Shown: piece by piece, positions 1-12,690 of the stretch
Layout of the letters: every line of letters starts with the position of its first letter
Numbering within the stretch: the first letter of the stretch is position 1
NCBI GenBank assembly: GCA_013398295.1
Contig: VZSF01000019.1
Span: 124,001 to 188,000 of the forward strand
DNA length: 64,000 nt
From: Chionis minor
Lineage: Eukaryota; Chordata; Aves; Charadriiformes; Chionididae
Reading direction: 5' to 3'
Position numbers and translations under genes: made by a program
Notes under the pieces: model-generated
What the model was told of the DNA's origin: nothing
The model's input: only the letters and a program-made list of their open reading frames with translations
Databases searched by the model: none

Positions 1-1091
1 GGGAGCAATCACAATATTTGTTTCCAGATTAATTTACAGAGAAACAGCATTTACTCCAATCAATATCTAACCTTGACATCCAACGTAAATCTTCCCAGGT
101 CCATGGATGGTGATGGGATGATCTGAAGGAAAAACGCCCTCAGGTTGAGAGTATTCTTTTATGGTTTTGCTTCAATTCTTGTTCACTGAATACCTACATT
201 TTGGGGGAATTTGGCTAGTAAGAACAGCAGTCTTGGCAAGATAAAACACCATAGGAGCAGAAGCAATCAGAACCACTGAGAGACAAAATTCTGATGTAGA
301 AAACACAGAAGATTGTGTGCATAAGAAGTGCTGACAAACATTTGGACATCTCTGAAGTGTGAAAACGTGTTAAAACTGTATTGCTGAAAATATCATAAAA
401 GTCAAGCTCAAAACACACCAGATTTTCCTCTAAATAAAAGAAATTCCCTGCTTCTTTCCTATTATTATTCAAAGATCATTTGTGTATATCTGCTTTTTCT
501 TTTCATATTCAAGCTGGGTAGACTTGGAGCATTTCTATACATTTTATGAGTCTTGAGCAGTTCAGGGAACACTTTTTCCCTCTTCTTATACATGTAAAAT
601 TATATATATGTAATTAAATCATCAACATAAGGTTTGTCTGCTTTCTCTGTTACTTTCTTACTCTATTTTGGACATGAATACTTGCCCATGGTCATGGCAC
701 AAACCATACCTGAACCTACATGCTACAGATCAAAAATGGCTGCTTAGAAGACCCATTGTGTAAGTATATGGGCTCGTAATTCTAGGGAGCGGATCATCCA
801 GGAGTTTCCCAGCTAAACAATCTGCACATTTTAGTTTTCCCCTGCTATTTGAAAGTTAAAAAACTACCAGATACTCTCATGTGAAGACTTCTGACACAAG
901 ATACATTCTTCTCTTGTCATGAAAAAAAACCCCATACACTAAAATTTAGCCTTATTTTCCATTCTGACCCAGGACCTATATTTTTATATTACTTAACCCC
1001 CCCTGTAATTGCCAAAAAAGGTAGAGCAGCACAATATGAATAAATAAAACCTTTCGTCCTCCCATTAGAAGTAAAAAAGAGGATAGGCATC
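1..1091. other. AT-rich non-coding DNA, nothing recognised
   Basis: No reading frame longer than about 85 codons, no recognisable repeat family and no RNA gene are visible. A short AT run (ATATATATG-like) lies near 601-612. It is most simply intergenic or intronic sequence. Confidence 0.6.
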
Positions 1092-1162
1092 CATGACAGG
1101 GGCGTTGGAACTAGATGGTCTTTAAAGTCCCTTCCACTCTAAACCATTCTATGATTCTATGA
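1092..1162 (+). mobile_element. CR1 LINE, 3' end fragment
   Basis: This is the extreme 3' end of a CR1 retrotransposon in sense orientation. The diagnostic block GGAACTAGATGGTCTTTAAA is followed by a GTCCCTTCC-type segment and the octamer-like tail ATTCTATGATTCTATGA. CR1 is the dominant bird LINE and inserts as 5'-truncated copies; only about 70 bp remain here, with no coding part. Confidence 0.9.
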
Positions 1163-4100
1163 ATCTCTCATAGTGTCTAACACACTCATCAGTAGAGTGA
1201 GTATTTTTTTCCTTTACTCTTCCCATTGATATTTTAATACCTCATGGATTTGATGACACACACAAAAAAACCCATCTTCTGGTTGATAAAATAAGTATAA
1301 CCTACATTCGACAAATTAAACAGTTTGGACAATTTTCACATAAAACTCAATAATTATGTGTCAGTCTGTGACAAAGCCTTTAAATATTTTCACAGTTAAC
1401 TCCTACTTGTCATTCGTGGTCTTTGCTGAATTTAACATGAATCACTGATTCAGACACAAGCTGAATTTCTTGTACACGTTCACTGTTTTATCTATAAATA
1501 GCATACACAATCAGTATTTGACAAGTATCTTTATTCTAAGTCACTGAAGAAGCATTTTGAGCGTGTTTCTTTAAACCACTTTTCTTGCTTCTTGAAGATG
1601 AGAATCTGTGTGGTGTAAAATGTCATTTGGGAGTCCATGGAAGTGAGTAATTTATATAAGAAAAAGAAAAGGGGGGGGGTTTCTTTATAGATATCTTATT
1701 TAAATAAAAATACTTCAAACTTAATTCATTCCTATTCACTCTCACTTTGGTGTTTTACTGTTGTAAAATACAAATAATTAACAGAGGAGGGTTATTTTCT
1801 ACTCCACAGTGGGTTCAACTCTTGAGGCTATGACATACAATCCAAGACGATGAATGGATGACACTTGGGATCTGAAGCCTGGCCAGCAGAAGAAAGAATC
1901 TATTTGCTAAGGCATTACATCCAAACAATAAGGTTCATTTTTTGTTTTACAGATATAAAAGAGTCCCACTTGCAAACATATGTAGACATCTCTCTATGAA
2001 AGTTTGTTGCTGCCTTTCATTTTTCAAAATGTGTTTTTTCTTTACAATGGAATGTTTGAATCCCTGTTTAAATTTTGAGACTTCTTTTTTCCTTCTTTCT
2101 TTTCCATTATCTAGAAAAAAAAGCTATGCAAAAGATAAGACATAAGGAAAATCGAATAACTTCAATAGTTTATTCTCAGATGATGTTTAATTATGAGGGG
2201 GATTTAAATAGGTGTAAGATTATATTTTTTTGAAGTGTCCAGGTCCAAAAAATTGCCTAATAAAAAGCTCCTTGCAGCTTTATTTTTTTAAAATTTTACA
2301 AGCTAATTCCATATATGGTCTTTTCTCTCTTCCTTTTAACTTTCTTAGATGAATGAAGACTAAGCATTTTTTCTTGTACCAGAGGAGAAAAAAACAGGTT
2401 ATTTAAGTATACAGGTTTTAAAAAATTTTATTGTTTCACTGACTTACTAAATAATTATGGTTTCAGATCTAATTCTATTTGCATGAAAACCCTGTATGAA
2501 ACCTTCTAAATTCCAGATAAATTGATATGGCTGAATAAATAGCTGTAGCCCTTGAATTATAAATAAGATCTCTAGCTGAATTCAGTCTTTCAGTTTCAGT
2601 GCTTGCAAGTCAAGTTCACTGCTGGTTAGGAAGTGACATTAGACTTTATTCCTTTCACAACCGTATCTCACTTTGTCAAAATTTTTTTAAGATGTTGCAT
2701 TGTACTGAACCACCAGCCATCCATCTGACCAACATTTTGGCAGGCCCAGAGGAAACTAATCTGTCAATGGTCTTCCAGAAATTTGTTCTCAGTGTCTCAA
2801 AATATGTTATGGAATGATTTTTTAGCAAACAAATAGGGAAGTTTTATGTTGACATTCAAAATGTGGGACCATCAGGTTTCATTTCATTCATTCATTCATT
2901 TCAATCATTATTTCACAATTATTTCAAAAAATTGAACTCTGTGTGGTGTTGTCTTCTGTTTCTTCTCACATCAGTAGGAATAATTTTCATTTTTTTCTGC
3001 AAGTGCTAACTTTGGAGAAGACAGTGAAACCTCATTATTAATTAAACATCCTGAAGTCAGTAGGTGTATCCTTAGAATTATTCTCAGTGACTTACCAACT
3101 ACAAGCGAAAAATATGCTGCTAAAACGAAACCGTTATATTGGAGCTGAATCAAAGAAATTACAGTGGAATGATCCATCATGCTTTCCAACATAATACAAA
3201 TTGCAAATTAGAGATGAAAACTAACTTTGATATTTTATTTTTAAAATTATGTTCTCCTGTAGATGCTGCTATTTTTGAGGTTCAGTGTAAAAAGATAGAA
3301 GTACTTTCTTCTGAAAGTACAATTAGATACTAGGCTTGCCAACCACCATTGCTTGTATTGCTTTTGTTTCGGAAGTTACTAGAAGACATTTCAAACAGAA
3401 AAGAGGAGGTAGGATTAAATACATGGTGCTTAATTTTTAAACAAATCAAATAATGGGATTTGCATTTTGGAAAACCTATACTTTGTAACTGTGAAAGCAA
3501 GATGATATGCTATTCTAGAGGCCTTGTTTTCTCTTCTGCTTCTCATCTTTGCCATCTGAGATTCCTCTGCTTTGGCTCTATTTCTCCGGACTTACGGTTT
3601 TTTGTCCCTAATGTTTTTAGAATTCTTCTCTTGAAGACTTATGAAATATCTTAGGGATATTCTTGTAGCTCAGTCTATAACACAGATTTCTGAAAATCCT
3701 ATTTTTCTGTACAGAGGTAAAATGTGAGAAATGTAGACTGCTGGGACGTAACCAGTTTCAGCATATAACTGATCCTGTTCTAGCATACTTGAAAGACTCA
3801 TCAGAGATAAATTAGGAACCAGTGTTATTACCTAACACAAAAGTTACCTCAACAACTACCTGAACAGCAGGCATAGGATCAGTGTTTAGTTATAGGATGC
3901 TTAAATGCTGCTTACGAGATATTGTGCTATTAGGGAAAATTACAGGGACTAAGCAGTGTAAAAGAAGTATTTGTGGCTGGTTTGTTCTTTTTGCTGTTGC
4001 AGCTGCTGGTGCTGGCACTTACGCTTTTCCAGTTCAGCTGTTTTCTAGCTGCCCACCAATACAGTTAACAACAAAGAAGTATTCTAAAGTGTTTCAATGC

Positions 4101-4889
4101 AGGCAAGGACAGAGAATTAGTCACCCAGGCTAAAGGAGGGGCATTTAGTAGGATATTGCATTTCAGTCTCAGACAGAAATGGGTTGTAGAACTAAAATGA
4201 GACTGAAAAAGTGTTTCGAGAGTGAGAGAATTTGAAAAACAATTGTACCAGAACTAGTCTGCTATCCAGCCGTAGAGGAATGCCATTCCTCGATGCAGCA
4301 TATGATACTGCCCTAACACTGAGGTAAATTTGATAATCCTAAAGCCTCTTTTATTCATAACATTTGGCCCTGTTTCTCTTCTTCCTCAACAGGCTTCTTC
4401 CACTCAGATGCATCAGTTTTGAATATCCTTTCTGACATGAAATTCAGTAAAAATAATAAATCTACATTTCTGAATAGAAGAATAGGGTATTTGTAGCACT
4501 AAATAACCATTACAGCCATGCCAATATCAGTTTCAAAGTTTTTTTTCCTTAAAAACAATTGGGGGGGAAAAAAAAAAAAAGAAATTGGAAGATCAGCCAG
4601 AGCTAGAACAAGAACTGACACCCAGATAGATGAGATTTGGTAAACCTCAGCTTGTTCCTACTGCTCTACTTGCAGAAAATAATGGAAAACTACAAACAGA
4701 AATAAATATCCTGGAATCTCTGACTCTTACTGGGTAATTTCACAGTAACTATAAAGTCAGCATCTGCCACGCTTATTAAGAGTTGATGTCAAATGGTAGA
4801 ATAAAGGGATTTGTTTATTTCTAAGAAAAAGCCTGTTGAAACTGTCAGCTGTTCCTCTCCATTTTCTTCCTTCAGAGGAATTTACATGA
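1163..4889. other. AT-rich non-coding DNA
   Basis: No gene or transposon is recognised. The only structure is simple sequence: a run of nine G at 1671-1679 after an A-rich stretch, a four-copy CATT repeat at 2885-2900, and seven G followed by thirteen A at 4561-4580. Open frames are all under 85 codons and show no family signature. Confidence 0.6.
2885..2900. repeat. (CATT)4 microsatellite
   Basis: Four perfect CATT units lie in an AT-rich background. This is ordinary slippage sequence, possibly polymorphic. Confidence 0.8.
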
Positions 4890-5420
4890 CGTGTTTCTCT
4901 TGAGGAACACCAGTTCCAACCTGGGTTGGAAAGCCATCTTGCTTGGGGTTTTTTTGCACCAACACACGTGCAGGCAAAGGCATTTCCTGGCTGTGGAGGC
5001 AGGTAGCATTGCACGGTTCATCTCCTCATGGCTGAGAGGTTTTGTCCCCTCAAAAGGTGGCCACATCCATACTGGCCACAGTCCTGGGTCTATCCCAGTC
5101 CCAGAGCCGTCATGGGCATTGTCTGGGAGACACCTAGCTCTTGGGTCAAGACGTGGATTGGTGTGGTCTACAGCCAGGCAAAGCCACAGCTGTGGCAGAG
5201 CTGCGAGAGAAGCACCACCATGGCATGGAACATAGACTCAGGACAAGGACTGATGGTCCCAGGCTGGGCTGACGTGGAGACCCAGGGGCAGGATGGGAGG
5301 AAGTCCCAGCAAAGGATGGTGAGGGCCATCAACCGATTGGCCCCTCGGGGCCCTGGCAGTCTCCTCTGGAACTTCAGCATGTCTCTAAGGAGAGACTTGC
5401 TGCGTAGGGAAACAGGGTTT
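4890..5420. other. Isolated GC-rich segment, identity unknown
   Basis: Base composition rises sharply against the flanks, and frames are open on both strands; the longest on plus is 5028-5510 at 160 codons. About ten CpGs occur in 530 bp by eye, so it is not a classic CpG island. No protein family, CR1 block or ERVL LTR landmark is recognised, and no clear splice-site pair brackets it. It could be an old retroelement remnant, an exon of a non-coding transcript or a processed pseudogene too decayed to name. Confidence 0.35.
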
Positions 5421-6963
5421 AAAAGTCCACTGAGGATTATAGCAATTTTTAATGAATGGTTTTCTATAGCTAATCCTGTAGATTCTCAAACCAGGGCCAG
5501 GAATTGGTGATGAACTCTGCTTGCACCTGAAGGGTAAAGAACACAGATAAAAAATAAAGGGGGCAAGTCTAGTGTTTTTCAGATTTACATTATAGCCTTA
5601 ATTGCCATCTTTTCAGGGCCTGTTACAGGAGGTGCAATTTACTGCCTTGTGCTTCCAGATGACCAGCATCACTACAAAACTGGAATTACTGTTGTCTTTT
5701 CTATCTTTTAGTCACTGCTAAAAGGCAGATACAAAGAAGCTGCATACTTGTCCCTACCACTGTTCAAGTTTTTTATGAGGATGGTGAGTGAATTAATGCT
5801 CTGCCTTGTCCCCACGAAATCCCAGGTCTCTTTTGCATGTGTTAGCCATACTTTACATGTTCAAACTATATAGACATCTTGCTTGCAGAGTCTTCTTGCA
5901 CGCAGCTAAAGCTATTTGAGATAAGTGACTCAAAAAAGGAAGGGTTAAACACTCTTAGATTTTTGACTGAACACAAAGCAGAAGTCTTCAGAACAAATGG
6001 ACTCAAATCTTCAAGGCTGAAGAAAAGATATTTAAAGTGAACTGAAAGGAGTCAGAGGGGACAAAACCACAGATGTGGACAATGGATAATATATGTTGGA
6101 TGCTTATCATATAGTTAGTTAAGATCCATAAGACCAAAACAAACAGTAAGCCTACAAATAGTGAACCCACTGTCTCTCACTGGTCTGTTGACTGGAGAAT
6201 GAGGGGAGAAATGATTTTCCAACTAGTGTTCAGAGCTTTAAATACTGGGATTTGCATCACTTCCCTTTTCTACAGCTAAAAGAGATATTAACATTCAGGC
6301 TTTCTTTCTACAGCTCATCCATTAATCTTAGATACACATCTGCACAAAAGACTAAGTCCTTGATTTCAACTGATTCCATCCCTATTTTTTCCAATTATAT
6401 ATATTAGCTGCTAGCTATTTCAAACTTTGATATCTTTGGTAACTCCCGTTGTGTTTCTCAGCAGTTTTCCAACTTTGCTAGCTTAACTTTTACTCTCACC
6501 TCATAAATCTGTCTTTATAAAGTCCTGATCACTTTGGATATTTTCTGGAAGCTCCTTATTTTTGTTGTTTACTTCTAATAACATAGTGATCAGCGTTAAG
6601 CAGAAGACTCCAGACATTATCAAACAGGCAACTCAAAAAAAAAAAACTGGGGAGACGGGAAGTATTTTTTTCCAAAAATACATCTTTTTACTATAGATCT
6701 TGTTACCACTAGATGTCCTGAATACCAGCTGTCCATAATGTTTCAGTAATTAGACAAATTCATGTAAAAAAAGTTCAGGAAAATTTTAGTCAGATGATGT
6801 ACATGTTATCCCACAAGCCTTAGTGCCCATCTTCTAGAAAACTATAAATGTCACACTCTCAGATGCTGGAAGACCATAGAAAAGAATCGATGAAACATAT
6901 CTCTCTTGTTTTGCTTTGTACTTCGAGTCTTTCCTAAGTAGTTGCTATAACAAATGAACCATT
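5421..6963. other. AT-rich non-coding DNA
   Basis: No gene, RNA or transposon is recognised. A run of eleven A lies near 6636-6646, and an AT-rich stretch near 6390-6410. Confidence 0.6.
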
Positions 6964-8268
6964 GTGATGCCCATCCACAAGAAGGAGCGGAAGGAGGATC
7001 CAAGGAACTACAGGCCTGTCGGTCTCACCTCGGTGCCGGGACAGATCATGGAGCAGATGGTCTTGAGTGCCGTTATGCGGCACATGCAGGACAACCAGGT
7101 GACCAGGTCCAGTCAGCATGGGTTTATGAGAAGCAGGTCCTGCCTGACAACACTGATCTCCTTGTATGACAAGGTGACGAGGAAAGTGGACGAGGGAAAG
7201 GCTGTGGATGTTGTCTACCTGGACTTTAGCCTTCAACACCATTTCCCACAGCATTCTCCTGGAGAAATGGGCTGCTCATGGCTTTGACGGACATACACAT
7301 CACTGCGTCAAAAACTGGCTGGAAGGCCAGGCCCAAAGAGTGATGGGGAATGGAGTTAAACCCAGTTGGTGGCCGGTCACACATAGTGTTCCCCAGGGCT
7401 CCATACTGGGGCTGGTTCTGTTCAATATTTTTATAAATGACCTGGACGAGGGGACCAAGTGCACCCTCAGTAAGTTTGCAGGGGACACCAAATTGGGTGG
7501 GAGTGTTGACCTGCTTGAGGGCAGGATGGCTCTGCAGAGGGATCTGGACAGGCTGGATCAATGGGCTGAGGCCAATGGTATGAGGTTCATCAAGGCCAAG
7601 TGCCAGGTTCTGCATTTGGGTCACACCAACCCCATGGAGTGCTACAGGCTTGGGGCAGAGTGGGTGGAAAGCTCCCTGGTGGAAAAGGACCTGGTGGTGT
7701 TGGTGGACACACAGCTGAACATGAGCCAGCAGTGTGCCCGGGTGGGCAAGACAGCCAACAGCATCCTGTCCTGGATCAGGAATAGTGTGGCCAGCAGGAC
7801 AAGGCAAGCGACCATCCTGCTGTACTTGGCCCTGGTGGGGCTGCACCTCGAATACTGTGTTCTGTTTTGGGCCCCTCACTCCAAGAAAGGTGTTGAGGTG
7901 CTGCAGCGTGTCCAGAGAAGGGCAACGGAGCTGGTGAGGGGTCTGGAGCACAAGTCTCCTGAGGAGCTGCTGAGGGAACTGGGGTTGTTTAATCTGGAGG
8001 AGTCTGAGAGGAGACCTTATCACTCTCTACAACTGCCTGAAAGGAGGCTGTAGCAAGGTGGGGGTTGGTCTCTTCTCCCAAGTAACAAATGATAGGACAA
8101 GAGGAAATGGCTCCAAGTTGCACCAGGGGAGGTTTAGATTGGAAATTAGGAAAAATACCTTCACCAGAAGGGCTATCAATTATTGGAATAGGCTGCCCAG
8201 GGAGATGGAATCACCATCTGTGGAGGTATCTAAAAGACGAGTAAACATGGTGCTGAGGGACAAGGTTT
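6964..8268 (+). pseudogene. CR1 ORF2 reverse transcriptase, broken fragment
   Basis: This is the coding part of the CR1 copy. It reads in one frame from 6964 to about 7230, then continues in the next frame from about 7232 to a TAG ending at 8053, and a further in-family segment resumes at 8058. The first break comes from a small deletion just after the codons for YLDFS, in the palm domain. Motif VPQGSILG lies at 7388-7411. The catalytic FADD-type box reads F-A-G-D (codons 7475-7486), so the first of the paired metal-binding aspartates is glycine. N-terminal endonuclease sequence is absent. The encoded enzyme copied CR1 RNA in the ancestor; this copy is inactive by truncation, frameshift, stop and active-site change. 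Confidence 0.9.
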
Positions 8269-8357
8269 AGTGGTGGTTTTGGTAGTTAGGTGGATGGTAG
8301 AACTCAATAAGCTTTAAGTTCCCTTCCAACCTAGGTGATTCTATAATTCTACGATTG
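6964..8357 (+). mobile_element. CR1 LINE, 5'-truncated, about 1.4 kb
   Basis: A sense-strand CR1 copy that begins inside the reverse-transcriptase part of ORF2 and runs through the short 3' UTR to the tail GATTCTATAATTCTACGATT. It carries the CR1 landmarks in order: a fingers/palm segment reading KKERKEDPRNYRPVGLTSV, then VPQGSILG, the catalytic box, and the C-terminal QRVQRRAT and RTRGNG blocks. Full-length CR1 is about 4.5 kb, so roughly two thirds of the 5' end is missing, as is normal for target-primed insertion. It can no longer move by itself. Confidence 0.95.
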
Positions 8358-10087
8358 GTCTGACCTGGTATAGGCACTTGTATGGTCTTGTACAGCATCT
8401 GTTTGTTTTATTTTGTGGCTACAATGACCACAAAATTGTATTGAATGTTCGTACTGACACAAGTGTTTGCTAAAACTTAAGGCAGACCTGTAGCTTGCAT
8501 CTGTGTCATCTCATTAAAAATTAATTGTGCCTTTTGATTCTGCAGTAAATTCTGCCTCTATTACAGCAATGTTGAACCACATATTTTGGAGCCTTCTCTT
8601 CAACGCCTAAGAGATGTCAAGTGAATGTGGTTATAAGTATTAGGAAATATGATCAGAAATAAATGATTATGTCTCTAAAAACTCATGTCTCATTCAATGT
8701 CTTTTGCTTGAAGTCATGTTTTGCAGCCTCACTTCCTCCTATGCTCCTCACTCTCTCACATTTCAGACTCCTCTTAAAATGTAGTATTTTTTATTTTTAT
8801 TGGTTGAAACCACCAGCATTTCTTTTGAGGTTTTCCCTCCTTCTAGATTCCTGTGTGGTATTCCTCTTTCTAAAAAGCTCACAGCTCCTCCTGGCTTAGA
8901 AGTATCTGCACATTTCCTCAATGTCATGCTTGTTCCCCTTTCTGGAAAACTAATGAAGTCACTAAATAAGATCATATCTTTTGCCAATGACTGGTGTCTC
9001 ATAGCTTGCTTATCTGCAGAACTTAATGTGTTTGAAACAAAGGTGTGAATTAATTCATGATAATTTTTTTATATCCTTCCCTAGATGGGTGCTTCTAGTG
9101 CGCAATAAGGACACATCATGCTGGCTTGGGTGTTATTCTGAACAGCTATCCTCCCTAGCTAAACCATAGCTTGTAGCTCACCACAATGTCTGCAGATTGT
9201 TTTTTTACAAAATATTTTCAGGAGAAACAATAGAAAACTGTAGGATTTCTTCAACATCTTAGGCTTGATGCCTAGAGCTTCTAGGGATGGGGACGGAAGG
9301 GAATGGAAATTGGGAAGCGAAAAAAGTCAATATATGACTGTGTTTGCAGGAATTTGTAAGATTTGGGGCATTTGTAGGATTGGAGAGACTGATCAGATTT
9401 CCTGTCCACCAGCCAACCTTAAGGTTTTAGCTTGTTTTGGTTACTGGGACCCTAACAGCTAACATAGAAAATAACATGAGAAGACACAGGGACACAGGAG
9501 TGGGAGTATAAGAAGAAAGGAAAAAATAGTCCTAAGGCAAGGGATGAAGGATAGCATCTGGGACCGAATTGTGCAAAACCATTCTCCCGCTGCTAAGGGA
9601 GGCTTCACTGTTTTCTGTTAAAATGAAGCCAAATTATGACGATAGGAGTCATACAGGGAGAGAAAACAGACAGGACAGTCACTAAAACATATGTACCAAT
9701 TCTCCTGCTGTCTAGTCATGGGAAATGGAGGAATATCCACCCTATTTTTCTGGGTAACCGAATCAGATAACTAGTTGGAAAAAAATCATGATCTATTGTC
9801 ATCTGTACTGAGAGCAGATTGTGCATTTGAAATTGTGTGTGGGATTTTCTTTTCCATTCTCCACTGCATTGCATCACAGTGAGTCACGCAGTGTCTTTTT
9901 TTCCATGCTAAGTCCAAGACGTGCTGCAGCAAATCAGATGTGGTATGACAAATACAATGAATCAAAATGGTGCTCACCACTTTTTTAACCACCAAATCCC
10001 CAGCACAATTTTTAAGCCATGCTGTGTCAGAGGAATTCAGTACTGAGCAAAACATGGCCCTGGATTTTATATGTCTTTAAATCACGT

Positions 10088-10150
10088 CTTTAAGGGTCTT
10101 GCAGCCCTTAAAGGTCTTAAAGAAGACCCTTAAAGGTCTTCTTGCAGCCC
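10088..10150. repeat. Local inverted and direct repeats around AAGACCCTTAAAG
   Basis: The 13-mer CTTTAAGGGTCTT at 10,088-10,100 has its exact reverse complement at 10,123-10,135 with a 22-nt loop. In addition the phrase GGTCTTGCAGCCC is repeated in direct orientation as GGTCTTCTTGCAGCCC near 10,135-10,150. The block looks like a small slippage or template-switch rearrangement. Confidence 0.75.
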
Positions 10151-10328
10151 ATGAAGTTTTTATCCCAAAAAAGGTAGTCACATTTAAGGAGTGGAGACAG
10201 ACAATGCCAAAACCTGAGCTCAGTACCTTTGAAACCCTGTAAAATCGAAGCAGGAAGCTACTCCGGTCAGGTAATGGAGGTCCCCAGTTCAGGGATCTCT
10301 GGTTGGTTGGTTCTGTCAGACGAGTCAG

Positions 10329-10359
10329 AAGCACAAGACAGTGAAGCACAAGACAGTGA
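10329..10359. repeat. Two-copy 15-bp tandem duplication
   Basis: The 15-mer AGCACAAGACAGTGA occurs twice head to tail without mismatches. It is a recent small duplication with no function evident. Confidence 0.8.
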
Positions 10360-11581
10360 ACTTTCATAATGAAGTTCACTGATGTAATGACCCACCTGAA
10401 GGACCTACCAAGAGGACCTCCCTGGCTCTCTTCAGCCTACCTATGTTTCTGAAGGCTCTCTTCTCTGTTCCAAAACTACAGCAACCTATGGAAAGAACTG
10501 TCAAGAAGTTAAGCTAGCACAAGTCTAAGTGAGTCACAGCTGGAGCTTTATTAATGTTGACTCATTTTGATGTGGTAATTATTATCTTCTGCTGAAAAAA
10601 ATATCCTGCTGGAAAATTTCTAATCATCTCTCCAATCACCAGCAGCTTCTTCAGCGTCAGCAGCCCCCAAGTCAACCTACATGTGCAAATGTGAACTCTT
10701 GGCAAGTGCATGCTGTTGTTATGGTGAAGGGGTTTCACCCAAAAGCAAGATGGGCTAAGAGCAGGACCTGTTGACCTTTGAGGACAGGCTGATCTGGCCT
10801 GTGGTATCAACGGGGCCTCTTGATTTGTGGTTTAGTAGTCTTCTCACTCTGTTCAACTTCTTCCGTGTCCGTTGGACAGATGTCTGTAAGTAGCACTCAG
10901 ATAGTCAACCCATCATGTGCCCAGGTAAGCGGAACAGGTCAAAGACAGGTGCTTTAAAGGAATGGCAGGCTCCAAACAAAATTAACAAGGATATATGAGA
11001 GCAGAGCCTTCATCTACATCATTGAAAAAAACTGGTATCTCTGGAAGAACTGTTTTTGAGGAGTTGAAGAAACACGCTTCCAGAGCCAACTTGATCCATG
11101 TGTAAAGTCTCACTCACCAAGCAGAGCTTTAGTTAAAGACTCTCAGGAAGAAAGAGCTCTGGAATGAGACAAGCAGGTAAGAAGAGCTGCAGATACACGC
11201 TTCACTTAAGTAAACAAACAAAAATAATTACTGAATCACAAAGATAGTGTCAAAATCCCAGCAGACATTTCTTGTACAAGATTCATTCTTTCACATATGG
11301 ACAGCATAGAGAAATCCACAGAGGACAAGAGCTGGGAAAGTATTCCAGACAAGGTTGGACCAAGTCTAAAATCAAGTGGGTTAAGTGGATTCAGGGGATG
11401 CTATTAGTGCCGAATGGAAGAGATAGAAATGAGGGATCACATTTTGGAACAGCAGAGAAGTCAATATAATTTTAAAAACATGTTTTCAGTACCATCTATC
11501 TTCTGACTAAATTTTGGCAGTCCTAAATGTGTTAGTTTGCATGTACTTTATTTGTTCACTTGCATATTCGCCCATGCGAAA

Positions 11582-11620
11582 TTCTATATATGCATACATA
11601 TATGTATGTGTATATATATG
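11582..11620. repeat. AT/GT-rich alternating microsatellite
   Basis: Interrupted alternating TATA, CATA and TGTA units form a degenerate dinucleotide tract. Confidence 0.65.
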
Positions 11621-12402
11621 AAAGCACACTTTATTCCATAAATTAATGAATGGATAGAGATACTTCCAAGTGATGTAACTCTGCATTTATCTTACATAAA
11701 AATATTTTAACATGCAACACAGCAGCATCTACTTTCTTTTTTCTGCCTAAATCCCACAACAACCAATGTACAAAATAACTCCTAGTGAAACATTTTTGGC
11801 AGTAATGGATTTAAAAGCCTTACCTATCCATTGACTCTTAAACCACAGGATTTCTCAAAGTAAAAACTGTTTGCAAAAGATAGTGGAAGGCACATGTGTT
11901 ATTTATTTTCTTAAGCGTAAGTGTTTTTCAGTAAGAGGAAATAATATATTTCTGAACAGCTGTTGAAATGTTAAGGCAGCTTCAGCTTCTACGGGAGAGC
12001 CAACTGAAACTTTAGATATGCTGAAAACGTGTTATTAAAATACTTCTTTTTAAACCATATAGCAAAACAGGAAATCTTAAAAAATATGTAAAGACATTTA
12101 GTCAATTCCAGATTGACTAAATATTCAGCCCTTTTGACCTAGAACAAGTTCATTTCTGTAAAATGCTACTTTATCATAAATTAAGTGACCTTTGAGTCAA
12201 AGGGTAAAAGAACTCTATTTTTGTGTAAAAGATTTTCATTTTAGGACAGGAAGCAGGTTTTCTGGCAAACTAATATTGGCCTATGTCTACATTAGAGTGG
12301 AGCATAGCCCAGTAGGAACAGATTATGGAATAACAGAGCTGGAATGGAGGAATTAAAGTCACATTGTACATACTTGGTAGGGAGGGGGACAGGAATGTAA
12401 TA

Positions 12403-12690
12403 TCTACATGGACTTTTTACAAAGGCGTGTAGTGGTAGGACGAGGACTAATGACTTCAAACTGGAAGAGGGGAGATTTAGGTGAGATCTCAGGAAGAAAG
12501 TTTTCACCATGAGGGTGGTGAGGCACTGGCCCGGGGAAGCTGTGGAGGCCCCATCCCCAGAGGTGGTCAAGAACAGGTTGGATGGGGCTTTGAGAGACCA
12601 GGTCTAGTGGAAGGTGTCCCTGCCCATGGCAGGGGGGGTGGAACTATATGATCTTTAAGGTCCCTTCCAACCATTCTACATATCTGGTTT
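12403..12690 (+). mobile_element. CR1 LINE, 3' end fragment
   Basis: The last ~290 bp of a sense CR1: ACTTTTTACAAAGGCGTGTA, the GAGGGTGGTGAGGCACTGGC block, GAAGGTGTCCCTGCCCATGG, then GATCTTTAAGGTCCCTTCC and an eroded ATTCTACATA tail. Only the end of ORF2 and the 3' UTR remain, with no intact frame. Confidence 0.93.

Larger units (their letters stand above)
8358..12402. other. AT-rich non-coding DNA
   Basis: No gene or known repeat family is recognised over about 4 kb. Local structure includes the repeat/hairpin block at 10,088-10,150, a 15-bp tandem duplication at 10,329-10,359 and an AT/GT-rich purine-pyrimidine stretch at 11,582-11,620. Confidence 0.6.

Noticed and set aside
7226..8023. 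265-codon frame on the minus strand
   Set aside because: It is the antisense shadow of CR1 ORF2, whose codon use leaves the opposite strand open.
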